This document shows, in pieces, positions 1 through 9,062 of a stretch of 64,000 bases of DNA. The number at the start of each line of letters is the position of its first letter. Position 1 is the first letter of the stretch. This DNA comes from Maniola hyperantus (lineage: Eukaryota; Arthropoda; Insecta; Lepidoptera; Nymphalidae), in NCBI RefSeq assembly GCF_902806685.2, contig NC_048560.1, forward strand, positions 1,094,492 to 1,158,491, given 5' to 3'. Position numbers and translations under genes: made by a program. A model generated the notes under the pieces. The model made no database searches and was not told the DNA's origin. It worked only from the letters and a program-made list of their open reading frames with translations.

Positions 1-1
1 G

Positions 2-108
2 ACGTTTTGTCGGTCTCATCGACAGAGACAATGCTCTACAAATCCGCTATCTCCTTCTAAAGGTCAATGTACATTATTTCCTGCCACGTACTGTAATAAT
101 ATATACCT
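2..108 (+). repeat. short interspersed repeat (TGTACATTA family), copy 1
   Basis: The segment around GAGACAATGCTCTACAAA and CTTCTAAAGGTCAATGTACA recurs in reverse complement at 5285-5385 and in direct orientation at 5517-5593, where a hAT element interrupts it. It may be a MITE; its ends and family are not known to me. Confidence 0.5.
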
Positions 109-684
109 AGTAGACGAATCTTTAAATTTTAAACAACAGTGTAATTTTAGTACAAATTCTGCGTGCCTGTTTTGCAAGGAGAAACGTTTCTACTGAAAAC
201 ACTGTGTAACGTTGTAAGAAATGTATCTACAATTTATTTGTATAGGAATATGTAGAATTGAAGTTAAATTCTATGATCTCATTCGGATTGCAGTCCGCTA
301 CTAAAATGTCCTATACATGATATTACTTCATTCTTAAATTGATCTTCCGAAATAAAACCGTTAAACTCGGAATATCGTGCCGTATATAACAATGGAAATG
401 CTTCATTTTTTCGGTTTACGTGACACACTGCACGGACAGACGATCGGACGACAAGTCAATTAACGTGTAACACGAACAAATAAATCCAGACTCTATTTGT
501 TTGTCATTAAAGCTGAAAATCGGTTAAGGTGCTTTCGTGAGCACTTGCATAGGTTTTTTCCTGCGTCTAATTTTGATGAAGCGATGACTTTAAAGTACAT
601 TTGTACGTTTTAAATGAGTCAGTCTTTAAAGATGATTGACTTCGGACTAGGATGATGTGATGGAAGATATTGCATTTTATTAGT
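109..684. other. AT-rich DNA with nothing recognised
   Basis: No long open frame, SINE head, LINE tail or inverted-repeat element was recognised in this stretch. It may be old intergenic or intronic DNA. Confidence 0.4.
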
Positions 685-1373
685 ACCTTTTTTTTCAGAT
701 ACAAGTTAGCCCTTGACTGCAATCTCACCTGGTGGTAAGTGACGATGCAGTCTAAGATGAAAGCGAGCTAATCTGGAAGGGGTATGGCAGTTTTTAATAA
801 ACCCATGCCCCTTTGATTTCAACACGGCATCGTACCGGAACGCTAAATCGCTTGGCGGCACGGCTTTGTCGGTAGGGTGGTAACTAGCCACAGCCGAAGC
901 CTCCCACCAGACCAGACCAGAAAGGAGATTGCCCATTTTCTTAGGAGCTTTGGGCCCCCTCTAGTATAATTGTTATGTCACCATGGTTTTATTTTTATTT
1001 TGTAGACAAATAATTACCTTTTTATATTCTGCGAACCATTTCCATTTATTCACCCTGGTTATAAAGAAATCTTTTTTTATGCTGCTGATATTGAGGTTAT
1101 TTTTAATTAATTCTTCTTCAAAATAAATTGATGTTTACTGTAATTATGGATATTTTCAATAATAGAGTGAACGAAAGTCGTAATAAAATATATAATCGTA
1201 AAAAAATAACACATTTTTAAAAATTAATTTAAGTCTTGACACGACGCCACAAAAGAGGGCCCGTTTACGGGCGATCTCCTTTAGAAATTATAAAATTCCA
1301 AATCCCTGCCAGGAATTGAACCCGGGACCTCCCACTAATAAGACTACAGCGCTTACCACTGCGCCGGGGAGGT
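685..1373 (-). mobile_element. SINE-3 copy split by an inserted DNA element
   Basis: On the minus strand the tRNA-like head (box A GGCGCAGTGGTAAGCGC, box B GGTTCAATTCC) lies at 1280-1373 and the body and A-rich tail at 685-923. Intact copies at 25275 and 57549 carry an uninterrupted junction, which shows that 924-1279 is a later insertion. SINE-3 is a pol III type, non-coding retroposon mobilised by a partner LINE. Confidence 0.75.
924..1279. mobile_element. TSD-less inverted-repeat element (Spy-like) between AAA and TTT
   Basis: This 356-bp segment has 11-bp terminal inverted repeats, GGAGATTGCCC at the left and GGGCGATCTCC at the right, with one mismatch. It sits between AAA and TTT of a SINE-3. 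Uninterrupted SINE-3 copies at about 25370 and 57636 read AAATTT at the same point, so no base was duplicated. Insertion between AAA and TTT without TSD is the described behaviour of the Spy group of PIF/IS5-type transposons. No transposase is encoded. Confidence 0.6.
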
Positions 1374-1379
1374 TGTACC

Positions 1380-1487
1380 TACAGTACAAGATGGCAATCG
1401 AGGTATGGGGCGGGGGACGCGGATGCTCCGCACACCCGCACGGGCGTCTCCACCACGATTGCCATGTCGACCTGTCGCGTATAAAAA
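1380..1487. mobile_element. Pal-GC palindromic MITE, diverged copy
   Basis: Inverted ends built around GATGGCAATCG and CGATTGCCATGTCGACC flank a GC-rich core. Better copies lie at 7541, 12756, 34487 and 63318. Non-coding. Confidence 0.6.
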
Positions 1488-1628
1488 CTGCCATATAGGT
1501 ATCCAAACGGGTATTGGTTTAATAAAATCTGCCATACCCCTTCCAGGTTAGCCCGCTTTCATCTTAGATTGAATCATCACTTACCACCAGGTGAGATTGC
1601 AGGCAAGGGCTAACTTTTTTTTTTTTTA
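1488..1628 (+). mobile_element. SINE-3 3' half
   Basis: The 3' body of SINE-3 in plus orientation, including GCATCATCACTTACCACCAG-like sequence and a terminal pyrimidine/A-rich run. It lacks the tRNA head. Confidence 0.55.
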
Positions 1629-1741
1629 ATTACCAACATAAAGAATGTTTAACAAATCCATATTAGACACAGCAAAAAACCACGAAGGTTTATAAAGTGT
1701 GTCATTCCGTCTACTTCTTAATACATAATAATAATAATAGT

Positions 1742-1775
1742 GTTTCTATAAACAATATAAATTGTTTATAGAAAC
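1742..1775. repeat. perfect short hairpin
   Basis: GTTTCTATAAACAAT is followed four bases later by its exact reverse complement, a 15-bp stem. It is AT-rich and may be a relic of a palindromic element. No function is inferred. Confidence 0.55.
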
Positions 1776-1812
1776 CCTCATTACATTACATTTCATACAA
1801 AAATGGGGATCA

Positions 1813-2010
1813 TTACAATTTGTTAATATAATAGGATTTTAGCTTATATTTTAAATTAAATCTAGTTAGTTCATTTCTAAACTTGTTATCTAAAGTATTT
1901 ATTAGGCGAGGGATTATGTATGCACTGGTGCGCTCACCGTATTTGTTTTTTTGAAGGTACGGTTATTAGTTTGTTTTGCGTAACTTTGCGCGTCTGCATT
2001 TTGTTTTGAA
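1813..2010 (-). pseudogene. LINE ORF C-terminal relic
   Basis: The minus strand reads residues KYGERTSAYIIPRLINTL, then FRNELTRFNLKYKLKSYY and a stop at 1813-1815. This resembles the C-terminal tail of insect non-LTR retrotransposon polyproteins (family knowledge). Upstream of about 1950 the reading shifts frame at an A run. It is a 5'-truncated, frameshifted copy with no catalytic domain left. Confidence 0.45.
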
Positions 2011-2249
2011 CTTGTAATGGAATAAATACGAGCGGACATAGGAACATAACCTTCGTTAGTGGGTTGGGTACCTAGGTATTTGGTTAGCCAGGTGATTGCC
2101 CCGTGGAAGATAAGATCATCTTGTAAGTAGTAGGTAATGATAAAACTACAGATATCCTCAATGAATCATCGATATAAATGACAAAGATATGGTCAAGCGA
2201 ACAAAGTTTTTCACGGTTTTGGAACCAAATAAATCAGTGCCACCTCTTA

Positions 2250-2407
2250 GGCGCCGTCCTATTGTCATCGTTCGCGCGATGATGCGATGTGATTTCATCG
2301 TGCGTTGCATTACAATATGAACGCATCGCATGATCGCGCGATCTTCAATAGGATATTTTAGTAGAACGCGCGATCATTTTCGTCGAACGCACGCATCGTA
2401 CAGCGCC
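2250..2407. mobile_element. PIF/Harbinger-type MITE, 158 bp
   Basis: Ends GGCGCCGT and ACAGCGCC form short inverted repeats with one mismatch and are flanked on both sides by TTA (2247-2249 and 2408-2410), the usual PIF/Harbinger 3-bp duplication. Inside, about 33 bp from 2256 is repeated inverted up to about 2351, so part can fold back. Non-coding. Confidence 0.6.
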
Positions 2408-2648
2408 TTAGATACTAATGAACGAACCGTTTGAAATCCAGACGTCACTGAGGTTGCATTAATGCTAAAGCACCACTGAGTCGGTGCAATTTTGTTTGTT
2501 CTATCCCTGTCCTTACGAAGTAATGTATAAGTCAATGCTATGAATGCCACTTTTTGATCATGTATGTAACAGCTACATTAGTGACATTGTTGTGCATATA
2601 GGGTTGGTACAAGCTCGATAGAGAACTTTTAAATATTATTGTTTTTAA

Positions 2649-2968
2649 CTAGCTGGCTTCGCTTGGTGTAGATTCTGAAAATGCATTAAAAATCTAGAGT
2701 AAAAATTAGCCGTTGGAGGGTGTGTTCTTTGTAAAGACCATTGAAATGACTTATCCAAATTCTACCACTAGGTGGGCTAAATGGGGATTTTATTTTATTT
2801 TATTTTGTTTATTGGAAAGTAATCAACGGCGTACCTAATTACATAATTTTTATTTAAATCTAAATCTAGTTTGAACAGAAGGCCACAAGAGATTACTTAA
2901 AATTGATAAAATTATAATTAAAACTAAGATTTGTACTCCACGCGGACGAAGTCGCGAGCATAAGCTAG
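2649..2968. mobile_element. Helitron-end fragments around an AT-rich core
   Basis: A minus-oriented CTAGC end is near 2650. A plus-oriented end with CGCGGACGAAGTCGCG hairpin and CTAG finishes at 2968. Between them lie an ATTTT microsatellite and unassigned AT-rich DNA. The piece is probably a composite of truncated Helitrons. Confidence 0.4.
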
Positions 2969-3116
2969 TTATCTATATGTGTATATGTATATATAAAAAA
3001 GAAAAGCTGACTGACTGACTGACTGATTTATCAACGCACAGCTCAAACTACTGCACGGCTCGGGCTGAAATTTGACATGCAGATAGCTATTTTGACGTAG
3101 ACGTCTGCTAAGAAAG

Positions 3117-3346
3117 TGTGGCGGTTACCACAATAGAAACTAGATGGCGCTGTTCAATCGATGACGTAGTCCCGAACAAATGTACCGCCGATAGCAATCG
3201 CACTAACGGAGTTTTCTGCAATCTGGACTATATATAGAAGTTTCAAGACATAACCGTCGGCCCAGCTGGCGCTACCGAGCACAACCAACCGCTCGGTGGG
3301 AGATCTCCCCTTTGGTACGGTCGAGCCTGCACACCGCTCCCGTACA
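3117..3346 (+). repeat. 5' LTR of the TRIM-like element
   Basis: It starts TG and ends CA. A TATATATA box at 3229-3236 suggests the U3 promoter. Transcription would then begin near 3256, where the extra repeated segment downstream also begins. Identical by eye to 3882-4111. Confidence 0.8.
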
Positions 3347-3361
3347 ATTTAATCATGACCG

Positions 3362-3452
3362 GTCGGCCCAGCTGGCGCTACCGAGCACAACCAACCGCTC
3401 GGTGGGAGATCTCCCCTTTGGTACGGTCGAGCCTGCACACCGCTCCCGTACA
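3362..3452 (+). repeat. extra copy of the R-U5 part of the 5' LTR
   Basis: This 91-bp segment repeats 3256-3346 and is separated from it by the 15-bp spacer ATTTAATCATGACCG. It starts about 27 bp downstream of the TATA box and ends at the LTR terminus, so it matches the predicted R-U5. The 3' LTR has no such duplication. Confidence 0.75.
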
Positions 3453-3454
3453 TT

Positions 3455-3575
3455 GGTGACCCCGACGTGATCAAGAACGGTCGCACACCTCAACAACCGA
3501 CGAAATCAAGAATGGTCGCACACTACAACAGCCGACGTCATCGAAGATAAACCGCACACCGCCGCACTCCGCACT
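3455..3575 (+). repeat. degenerate ~36-40-bp repeats in the TRIM leader
   Basis: Three imperfect units each begin with GACG and contain a variant of ATCAAGAACGGTCGCACAC (starting near 3463, 3499 and 3535). They lie directly after the primer-binding-like site. Possible packaging or dimerisation role is speculation. Confidence 0.5.
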
Positions 3576-3881
3576 GGCGCATACGTGATCAAGGGTGATC
3601 GCATACATCGCAACACCTTTGGATCACACACCGCAAGCCCGACGTCTCCTCCAAACTCCAAGTCTACAAGCAGCAACAGCAAGCACATCGAGGCCTGTAA
3701 GACGGATGTAGCCACAGCTTCGGGGCACAATGGCCCTGCACTCCATCACCAGCTACAAGCGTCCTGGTCCACCGCTTCTCTGGTTGGTTAGCAGCCATTG
3801 CCCTTCCTTCACACGCCTTCACGCTACAACGCCACCTCTCTTCACTGCTTCACACTACGCGTTCGTCTCGGAGGGGAGTGA

Positions 3882-4111
3882 TGTGGCGGTTACCACAATA
3901 GAAACTAGATGGCGCTGTTCAATCGATGACGTAGTCCCGAACAAATGTACCGCCGATAGCAATCGCACTAACGGAGTTTTCTGCAATCTGGACTATATAT
4001 AGAAGTTTCAAGACATAACCGTCGGCCCAGCTGGCGCTACCGAGCACAACCAACCGCTCGGTGGGAGATCTCCCCTTTGGTACGGTCGAGCCTGCACACC
4101 GCTCCCGTACA
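3882..4111 (+). repeat. 3' LTR of the TRIM-like element
   Basis: 230 bp from TGTGG to GTACA, directly after the purine tract and before the AAAG duplication. Its TATATATA is at 3994-4001. Confidence 0.8.
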
Positions 4112-4244
4112 AAAGTATTTTTGAAAATTCAATCTCTAAAGGGGTAAAACAGGGGTTTGAAATTTGTGTAGTCCACGCGGATGACGTCGCGGGTATAAGC
4201 TAGTGTATCTATAAAATTTTCTAAACATATTTTTCATTTTCATT

Positions 4245-4495
4245 TCACTATTAGCAAGCTGAAGTGGCAGTGGGCAGGTCATGCCAGTGGTAGAGCCGGA
4301 AAGTCCTTGAGTGGAGACCGCGTTTAAGCAAGCGTAGTGTGGGACGCCCTCCAGCACGATGGACCGACGATATAAAGAGGCTGGCGGGAAGTGGCTGGAT
4401 GAGGAAGGCTGAGGACCGGGTGTGGTGGCGCTCTTTAGGGAAGGCCTATGTCCAACAGTGGACGTCCACAGGCTGATGATGATGATGATGATGAT
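4245..4495 (+). mobile_element. RTE-type LINE 3' fragment
   Basis: The plus strand carries relics of the RTE reverse-transcriptase C-terminus (residues SKLKWQWAGHA in one frame) followed by the family 3' end, GTGGACGTCCACAGGCTGAT and a GAT-repeat tail. Frameshifts and the lack of 5' sequence mark it as a dead, 5'-truncated copy. Confidence 0.7.
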
Positions 4496-4672
4496 TTTTC
4501 ATAGGGGTTGCATTTTCAAAAATCCTTTCTTAGCGGATGCCTAGGTCATAATACCTATCTGAATTCTGCATGCCAAATTTCAACCCGATCCGTCCAGTAG
4601 TTTGAGCTATGTATTTATAGATCAGTCAGTCAGTCAGTCGAATTTTTCTTTTATATAAGTATTTAGATTACA
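4496..4672 (-). mobile_element. Hel-A fragment
   Basis: Contains the Hel-A body (AAAATCCTTTCTTAGCGGAT) and GTCA repeats in minus orientation, ending in TTTAGATT. The CTAG-hairpin end is missing beside the RTE fragment. Confidence 0.6.
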
Positions 4673-4864
4673 GGTGCTATCTTATTTTATTTTATTATCT
4701 TATTAGGCTCTCACGTTATAACGTGAACGTTGGCAGCCCTGGCCATTATGCGTGATTATCACAATCATATCGTGGTGAAGGTATATCCTTTCACGAACAC
4801 GTGTAGTGTGCTACGTGCTACGTAATATCATAGTATACCCACCTATTATACTATGTTATACAAG

Positions 4865-5010
4865 CAGTGGCGTGCACAGGGTTTAAAGCCAGGGTAGGCA
4901 TTAGTTAGGTAGGAACCTGTTTAATGGCAGGTCATTATGAAAAATATGCATTGAGCTATTACAACTGGGGTAAGCAGTGCATTTATGCCTCTATGACCTG
5001 CACGCCACTG
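4865..5010. mobile_element. hAT-type MITE, 146 bp
   Basis: Terminal inverted repeats CAGTGGCGTGCA and TGCACGCCACTG are flanked by the exact 8-bp duplication TATACAAG (4857-4864, 5011-5018). Eight-bp TSDs and CAGTGGCG-type ends are diagnostic of hAT elements. Non-coding. Confidence 0.8.
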
Positions 5011-5090
5011 TATACAAGATACGTATATTATTCGTCCGCGTGGATTTGGTATTTCAAGTCGTAGGTACCTAGTACCTACCCAGTGGCGTG

Positions 5091-5245
5091 CAGTTCATAG
5101 AGGCATAAAAGTATTGCTTACCCTAGTTGTAAGGACCAGTGCTCATTTTTCTTTAGGACCTGCCATTCTATAGGTCTATATAAGGTGTATCTAAGGTCTA
5201 TCTTACTAATGCTTACCCTGGCTTCGAACTCTGTGCGCGCTACTG
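5091..5245. mobile_element. second hAT-type MITE of the same family
   Basis: Starts CAGTGGCGTGCA, ends in the diverged TGCGCGCTACTG, and lies in the opposite orientation to the copy at 4865. The flanks TACCTACC and TATCTACC match in seven of eight positions. Confidence 0.65.
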
Positions 5246-5284
5246 TATCTACCTATAGTATCACTTTTATTTACAGACTGCCTA

Positions 5285-5385
5285 GAAAAAAAGAGTAACG
5301 CGGCAGAAAATAATGTAAATCGACCTTTAGAAGGAGATAGCGGATTTGTAGAGCATTGTCTCTGTCGTTGAGACCGACAAAACGA
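5285..5385 (-). repeat. TGTACATTA-family repeat, copy 2
   Basis: Reverse complement of the repeat at the left edge of the window, including GACCTTTAGAAGGAGATAGC. Confidence 0.5.
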
Positions 5386-5490
5386 TAGATAGAAATAGAT
5401 AGATAGAAATACTTTATTGCACACAAAAAAAAATTTACATAACTATTACAAAAAAACTAAAACTAAAAAATAATTGTATGCAAAGGCGGC
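5386..5490 (-). mobile_element. LINE 3' tail with GATA-type microsatellite
   Basis: On the minus strand AAGGCCGCCTTTGC is followed by AT-rich sequence, TGCAATAAAGTATTT and a TCTA repeat. This is a common lepidopteran LINE 3' end. A related tail is at 52245-52440. Confidence 0.45.
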
Positions 5491-5516
5491 CTTATTGCTC
5501 ATACGATATAGGTATG

Positions 5517-5593
5517 AGAAACAGAGACAACGCTCTACAAAGCCGAAATGACATTCTAAAGGCCGATGTACATTACTTTCTGCCGCGTACCGT
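5517..5593 (+). repeat. TGTACATTA-family repeat interrupted by a hAT element
   Basis: Same family as the left-edge repeat. It resumes at 7337 after the 1.7-kb hAT insertion; the CGTACCGT motif at the break is duplicated. Confidence 0.55.
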
Positions 5594-6414
5594 CAAGGGC
5601 GGATCCAAGGGGGGGGGTCACGGGGGTCATGACCCCCCCCTGGGCTGCGTCCAGGACCTAGGTGGACCACTAATTAAAATTGTTAAAAATAATGTTTTTT
5701 ATATTTTTATATACCTAGATTTTATGTAAGTTCCTTCAATACTTAATCAATTTAATATAATATTTTGTATGATGGCAAAAACATTATGTTCTTGCGAACA
5801 AACGCATCCAAAATTTGAATTTTACCGCGCCACCGCTACCTTTCATCGAGATGTCACATTTCGTGTGTCGTTCTTCAATTATTGAAGAACATCACACGGC
5901 ACTTGCCCAGGGCCCACGATCGATTGGGGCCCAGTAGTCCCTGCCAGATCACCAAACTATAACAGACCAACCGATATTTTAATACCCAAAAACATATTTA
6001 TTTCGATAAAATCAACGGTCAAAAAAGCCATCTCAAACAAAGGACCGTAGAGATTGTTAAATAGTCTTATATCCGATCTTTATTGCCTTTACGCAAATGA
6101 TAGAATATTTCATTCTTTTTCACACTTTTTAAAAAATTCCCGACAGTAAAAACCTCTAAAAGTAAAAAATAATATGTATTATATACCTATAATGTATTGG
6201 TCGGATTGGTCCTTTACGTTTATTATTTATAGTAAAGTTTTTATTATCCAAGCGATCGTTGCATCTGGGGACCCCTAAAGATAATAGAACTATTCTTTAT
6301 ACAACAGATGACTTTATAGTTTTTAGTACAAAATTTTTGGCATTTATCTATATCGTAATACAATATTTCTGACATTTATCTTTTCTTTTTTGTAAATAAT
6401 GTCATAAATTTTGC

Positions 6415-7050
6415 GCTCGCTTCGCTCGCACGTACGGTTCACTACGATTAAAAATCCCTTCCGAGATGCAAGCTATCACTGAGTAGTACCTACCTACCTA
6501 CATTTGGCCGTGAAAAAGTACCTAACAAGATGATAGACAGACAGAAAATTTCGCGCTCGCTTCGCTCGCGCTTTTGCTCTGTATTAGTTGTTGCCCGCCC
6601 GCAACCTTGTCCGCATTGATTTAGGTTTTCAAAAAACCGTAGGAACTCTTTGATTTTCCGCATAAAAAGTGTATGCAGGTTTCCGGGACGAAAGCTTTCT
6701 CTGTGTAGTACCTGGTCAAAAAGATAGATCGTCAAATGGTAAAAGATAAGTAGATAGACACGCTTTCTCATTTATAATATTAGTAGCTACCTTATGATTT
6801 TTTCGTAAATATATGAAAAATTTCGCGCTCGCTTCGCTCGCGCTTTTACTTTATATTGGTTAATGCCCGCAACTTCGTCCACATAGACTTAATTTTTTAA
6901 AATTTCCGTGAGAACCCTTTAATTTTCCGGGATAAAAAGCCGTTTCCGAGTGTTAACTATCTCTGAATAGTACCAAATTTTGATTTAGAATATGGACTTT
7001 GAAAAGGTAACAGATAGATAGAAACATTCGCATTTATAATACGTCTTGAA
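6415..7050 (-). repeat. three diverged Hel-B-like blocks in the hAT element
   Basis: Blocks start near 6411, 6550 and 6823 with TTCGCGCTCGCTTCGCTCGC-like sequence. The last two continue into Hel-B motifs (GGAACTCTTTGATTTTCCG or variants) and end in CATTTATAATA. They look like tandem duplication or repeated insertion, followed by divergence. Confidence 0.5.
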
Positions 7051-7171
7051 CGTGACTTATCTGCTTTCTTTGCCTATTCCAAGAAAATAGTACCTACTCT
7101 GTCAAGATCATAGGGGCCCCGTTATTCTAATGTGCCCAGGGCCTCCAATAGGTTAAAGACGGCCCTGCGTG

Positions 7172-7272
7172 CGGGTGTGCGGGGCGTTGCGGACGAGCGG
7201 GGGTTGGGGGGGGGGGGGGCAACCCCCGCTCGTCATACCCCGATTACCAACTCGACCTGTCGCAAGAGGTCG
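7172..7272. mobile_element. Pal-GC fragment with long G run
   Basis: A GC-rich hairpin (GACGAGCGGGGGTT and its complement) encloses an uninterrupted run of 14 G. It ends with the Pal-GC terminus CTCGACCTGTCGC. The G run may be hard to sequence and could form a quadruplex. Confidence 0.5.
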
Positions 7273-7540
7273 AGATGTTGTGACTTGACCACGACTATGT
7301 GACCCCCCCCTGGCACCAAAGCTGGATCCGCCCTTGCGTACCGTACAGTGATAGCTTGGAACTGGAAACGGACATTAGGTTAGTTTTCTCCCGGAAAATT
7401 TAAGTGTATCCACGCGAACGAACACACGCGCATCATATTCATTTAAAAGTCCAAGATCAGTTTTTGTAATACGATTCATGTCTATTAGAAACATAGCTAC
7501 TTACCTACTGAGTTATAAATTGTAACCTGTATAGTACGTG

Positions 7541-7690
7541 ACAGGTCAAGGTGGCAATCGAGGCATGAGGCGGGGGAACGCCCCGCACACCAGTATGTCA
7601 CCCGCGCTATCCCACACCGGATGAGCGTGGGGTCTGTGCGGGTATGCGGTTCGATCCCATCCCGATTGCCATCTCGACCTGTCGCGTACT
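7541..7690. mobile_element. Pal-GC palindromic MITE
   Basis: Ends TAGTACGTGACAGGTCAAG and CTCGACCTGTCGCGTACTA are inverted repeats, each extending through GGCAATCG and CGATTGCC. The core is GC-rich with CGCACACC motifs. Flanking TA suggests a TA target, but this is unproven. Confidence 0.65.
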
Positions 7691-7892
7691 ATAGGTATAG
7701 TGATAAGCAACCGCGCCCCTTATCCTTATCACTTATCAGTGTCAAGTACTCGTGTGTGCCTGTAGGTAGAGTGTAACTGCGAGGCTCGCGCGGGGAGGAC
7801 TTACTACGTCGAACGATCGTACGATGTTGCCACGTGTTTCCTGTACGTAGGTCGACCATCATCCATGCTAGAAGCGGGACAGTCCCGAGAAC

Positions 7893-8332
7893 TCGAATTC
7901 ATTTATCTTCTTCTTCGACGTATCACTCTTGGCAGAGTGGTCGTTGTCATCACGAAGCAATGTCTTTGAGGGCAGATGTTATATGCCTCACGAGCATTCG
8001 CTACTTCTCTCTGCTGGCTGACAGCCTGGTACACTCGTGCAAAGGACCGCCCACAGCAGGCTTAATTTGGTCGGTCCATCGCATGGGTGACCTTCATCGA
8101 CCTCTGGTGCCCTCCACCCTGCCCTGCACGACAAGATGCTCGATGGAGTCACTCTCACGCCGGGAGACGTGTACGAAGAATTTTAATATTATGCGACTCT
8201 GTACTAACGCTGAAAGTAGTTTTTTAATGCCGAGTTCTTGGAGTATAGAGATTTGATACGAAATTCGGTCTATGAGACTCCTAGCATTCGCCTCCAGCAC
8301 CACATCTCCAGAGCATCAATCTTCTTCTTCTC
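7893..8332 (-). pseudogene. LINE reverse-transcriptase C-terminal relic
   Basis: The minus strand reads ILQELGIKKLLSALVQSR, then a HVSRRESDSIEHLVVQG block and, after an in-frame TGA, RSPMRWTDQI. These match the C-terminal pattern of insect RTE-like endonuclease/reverse-transcriptase proteins from family knowledge. Frameshifts (near 8180 and 8270) and the stop show decay; the catalytic YADD region is absent. A contaminating open frame on the plus strand at 7834-8256 is only its shadow. Confidence 0.6.
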
Positions 8333-8418
8333 TGTCTAACACTTGTCTACTTTTCAGTTTTCAGAGAGCGTCCGCAAATATTTCCAGTAAGTACATTTAC
8401 TTACTCAAATGTACCTAA

Positions 8419-8592
8419 TCTAAATATATAAAAGGAAAAGGTGACTGACTGACTGACTGATCTATTAATGCACAGCTCAAACTACTGCACGGGCTGAAAT
8501 TTGACATGCAGATAGCTACTATGACGCAGGCATCCGCTAATATAGGATTTTTGAAAATTCAATCCCTAAGGGGGTGAAATAGGGGTGACGAA
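8419..8592 (+). mobile_element. Hel-A Helitron, 3' truncated
   Basis: Starts TCTAAATATATAAAAGG after AA, has GACT repeats and the body GGATTTTTGAAAATTC, and breaks off at GGGGTGA without the hairpin and CTAG. Confidence 0.65.
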
Positions 8593-8599
8593 AGGAATA

Positions 8600-8828
8600 A
8601 CGAAAGCACGTGATTAGACAACATACACAATACATACGAATAATACACAAATATATGTAAATATATATACCTATACATATATTTTTAATATACTACATAA
8701 TGCTGTTTTACATAGATAAATAATAGTTCTTCAAACGATTTTGGAAGGTGTTTAAGGATTTCGCCTGACGTATTTCAGCGGGGAGAGAATTCCAGAGTTT
8801 GACACAGTTATTGGTGAAGTTAGTGATA
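8600..8828 (-). pseudogene. LINE C-terminal relic and 3' UTR
   Basis: On the minus strand the frame reads CVKLWNSLPAEIRQAKSL, then an AT-rich 3' UTR. The WNSLP-EIR pattern is typical of the C-terminus of CR1/jockey-type LINE proteins. No upstream domain remains. Confidence 0.5.
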
Positions 8829-8829
8829 G

Positions 8830-9062
8830 TCATCATCATCAATCAATAGACGTCCACTGCTGGACATAGGTCTCTTGTAGGGACTTCCACACGCCACGGT
8901 AGTGCGCCGCCTGAATCCAGCGGCTCCTTGCGACTCGTCTGATGTCGTCCGTCCACCTAGTGGGGGGTCTTCCAACGCTGCGTCTTCCGGTGCGAGGTCA
9001 CCATTCCAGCACCTTGGGACCCCAACGTCTATCGGTTGTACGAGCTATGTACCCTGCCTGTG
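8830..9062 (-). mobile_element. RTE-type LINE 3' fragment
   Basis: On the plus strand it begins with a GAT/ATC tail and AGACGTCCACTGCTGGACAT, then continues through the complement of the RTE C-terminal coding region. It is a second RTE subfamily also seen at 57383 and 58470. Confidence 0.65.

Larger units (their letters stand above)
3117..4111 (+). mobile_element. miniature LTR retrotransposon (TRIM-like), non-autonomous
   Basis: Two 230-bp direct repeats beginning TGTGG and ending GTACA bound the element, flanked by a 4-bp duplication AAAG (3113-3116 and 4112-4115). A primer-binding-like site TGGTGACCCCGACGTGA begins at 3454, two bases after the left repeat region, and a purine-rich tract GGAGGGGAGTGA precedes the right LTR at 3870-3881. 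The internal region is only 429 bp and encodes no gag, protease or reverse transcriptase, so mobilisation would need a helper. By eye the LTRs are identical, which implies a recent insertion. The superfamily (Gypsy or BEL) cannot be told from this. Confidence 0.8.
2972..4203 (+). mobile_element. Hel-A Helitron carrying an LTR element
   Basis: The element starts TC at 2972 after an A, has the GACT repeat at 3009-3027, and ends with a GC hairpin and CTAG at 4203 before a T, as expected for Helitrons that insert between A and T. The Hel-A sequence is interrupted by the LTR element at 3117-4111; joining 3116 to 4116 restores the family sequence apart from small differences. Confidence 0.65.
5594..7336. 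mobile_element. non-autonomous hAT element, 1743 bp
   Basis: The ends CAAGGGCGGATCCA and TGGATCCGCCCTTG are 14-bp inverted repeats flanked by an exact 8-bp duplication CGTACCGT (5586-5593, 7337-7344). G-rich and C-rich runs lie just inside each end. The interior has no transposase frame. It contains a second hAT-like segment (from about 5908 to 7167, ending GACGGCCCTG), three diverged Hel-B-like blocks each preceded by CGCTCGCTTCGCTCGC, and a Pal-GC fragment. It is thus a mosaic that moved, or accumulated insertions, as a unit. Confidence 0.75.

Noticed and set aside
3585..4002. Open frames inside the LTR element as a gag gene
   Set aside because: Frames of 68 and 90 codons overlap in different phases, lack zinc-knuckle motifs, and one runs into the 3' LTR.
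7834..8256. 140-codon plus-strand open frame
   Set aside because: It is antisense to LINE coding motifs readable on the minus strand (QELGIKKLL, SPMRWTDQI).
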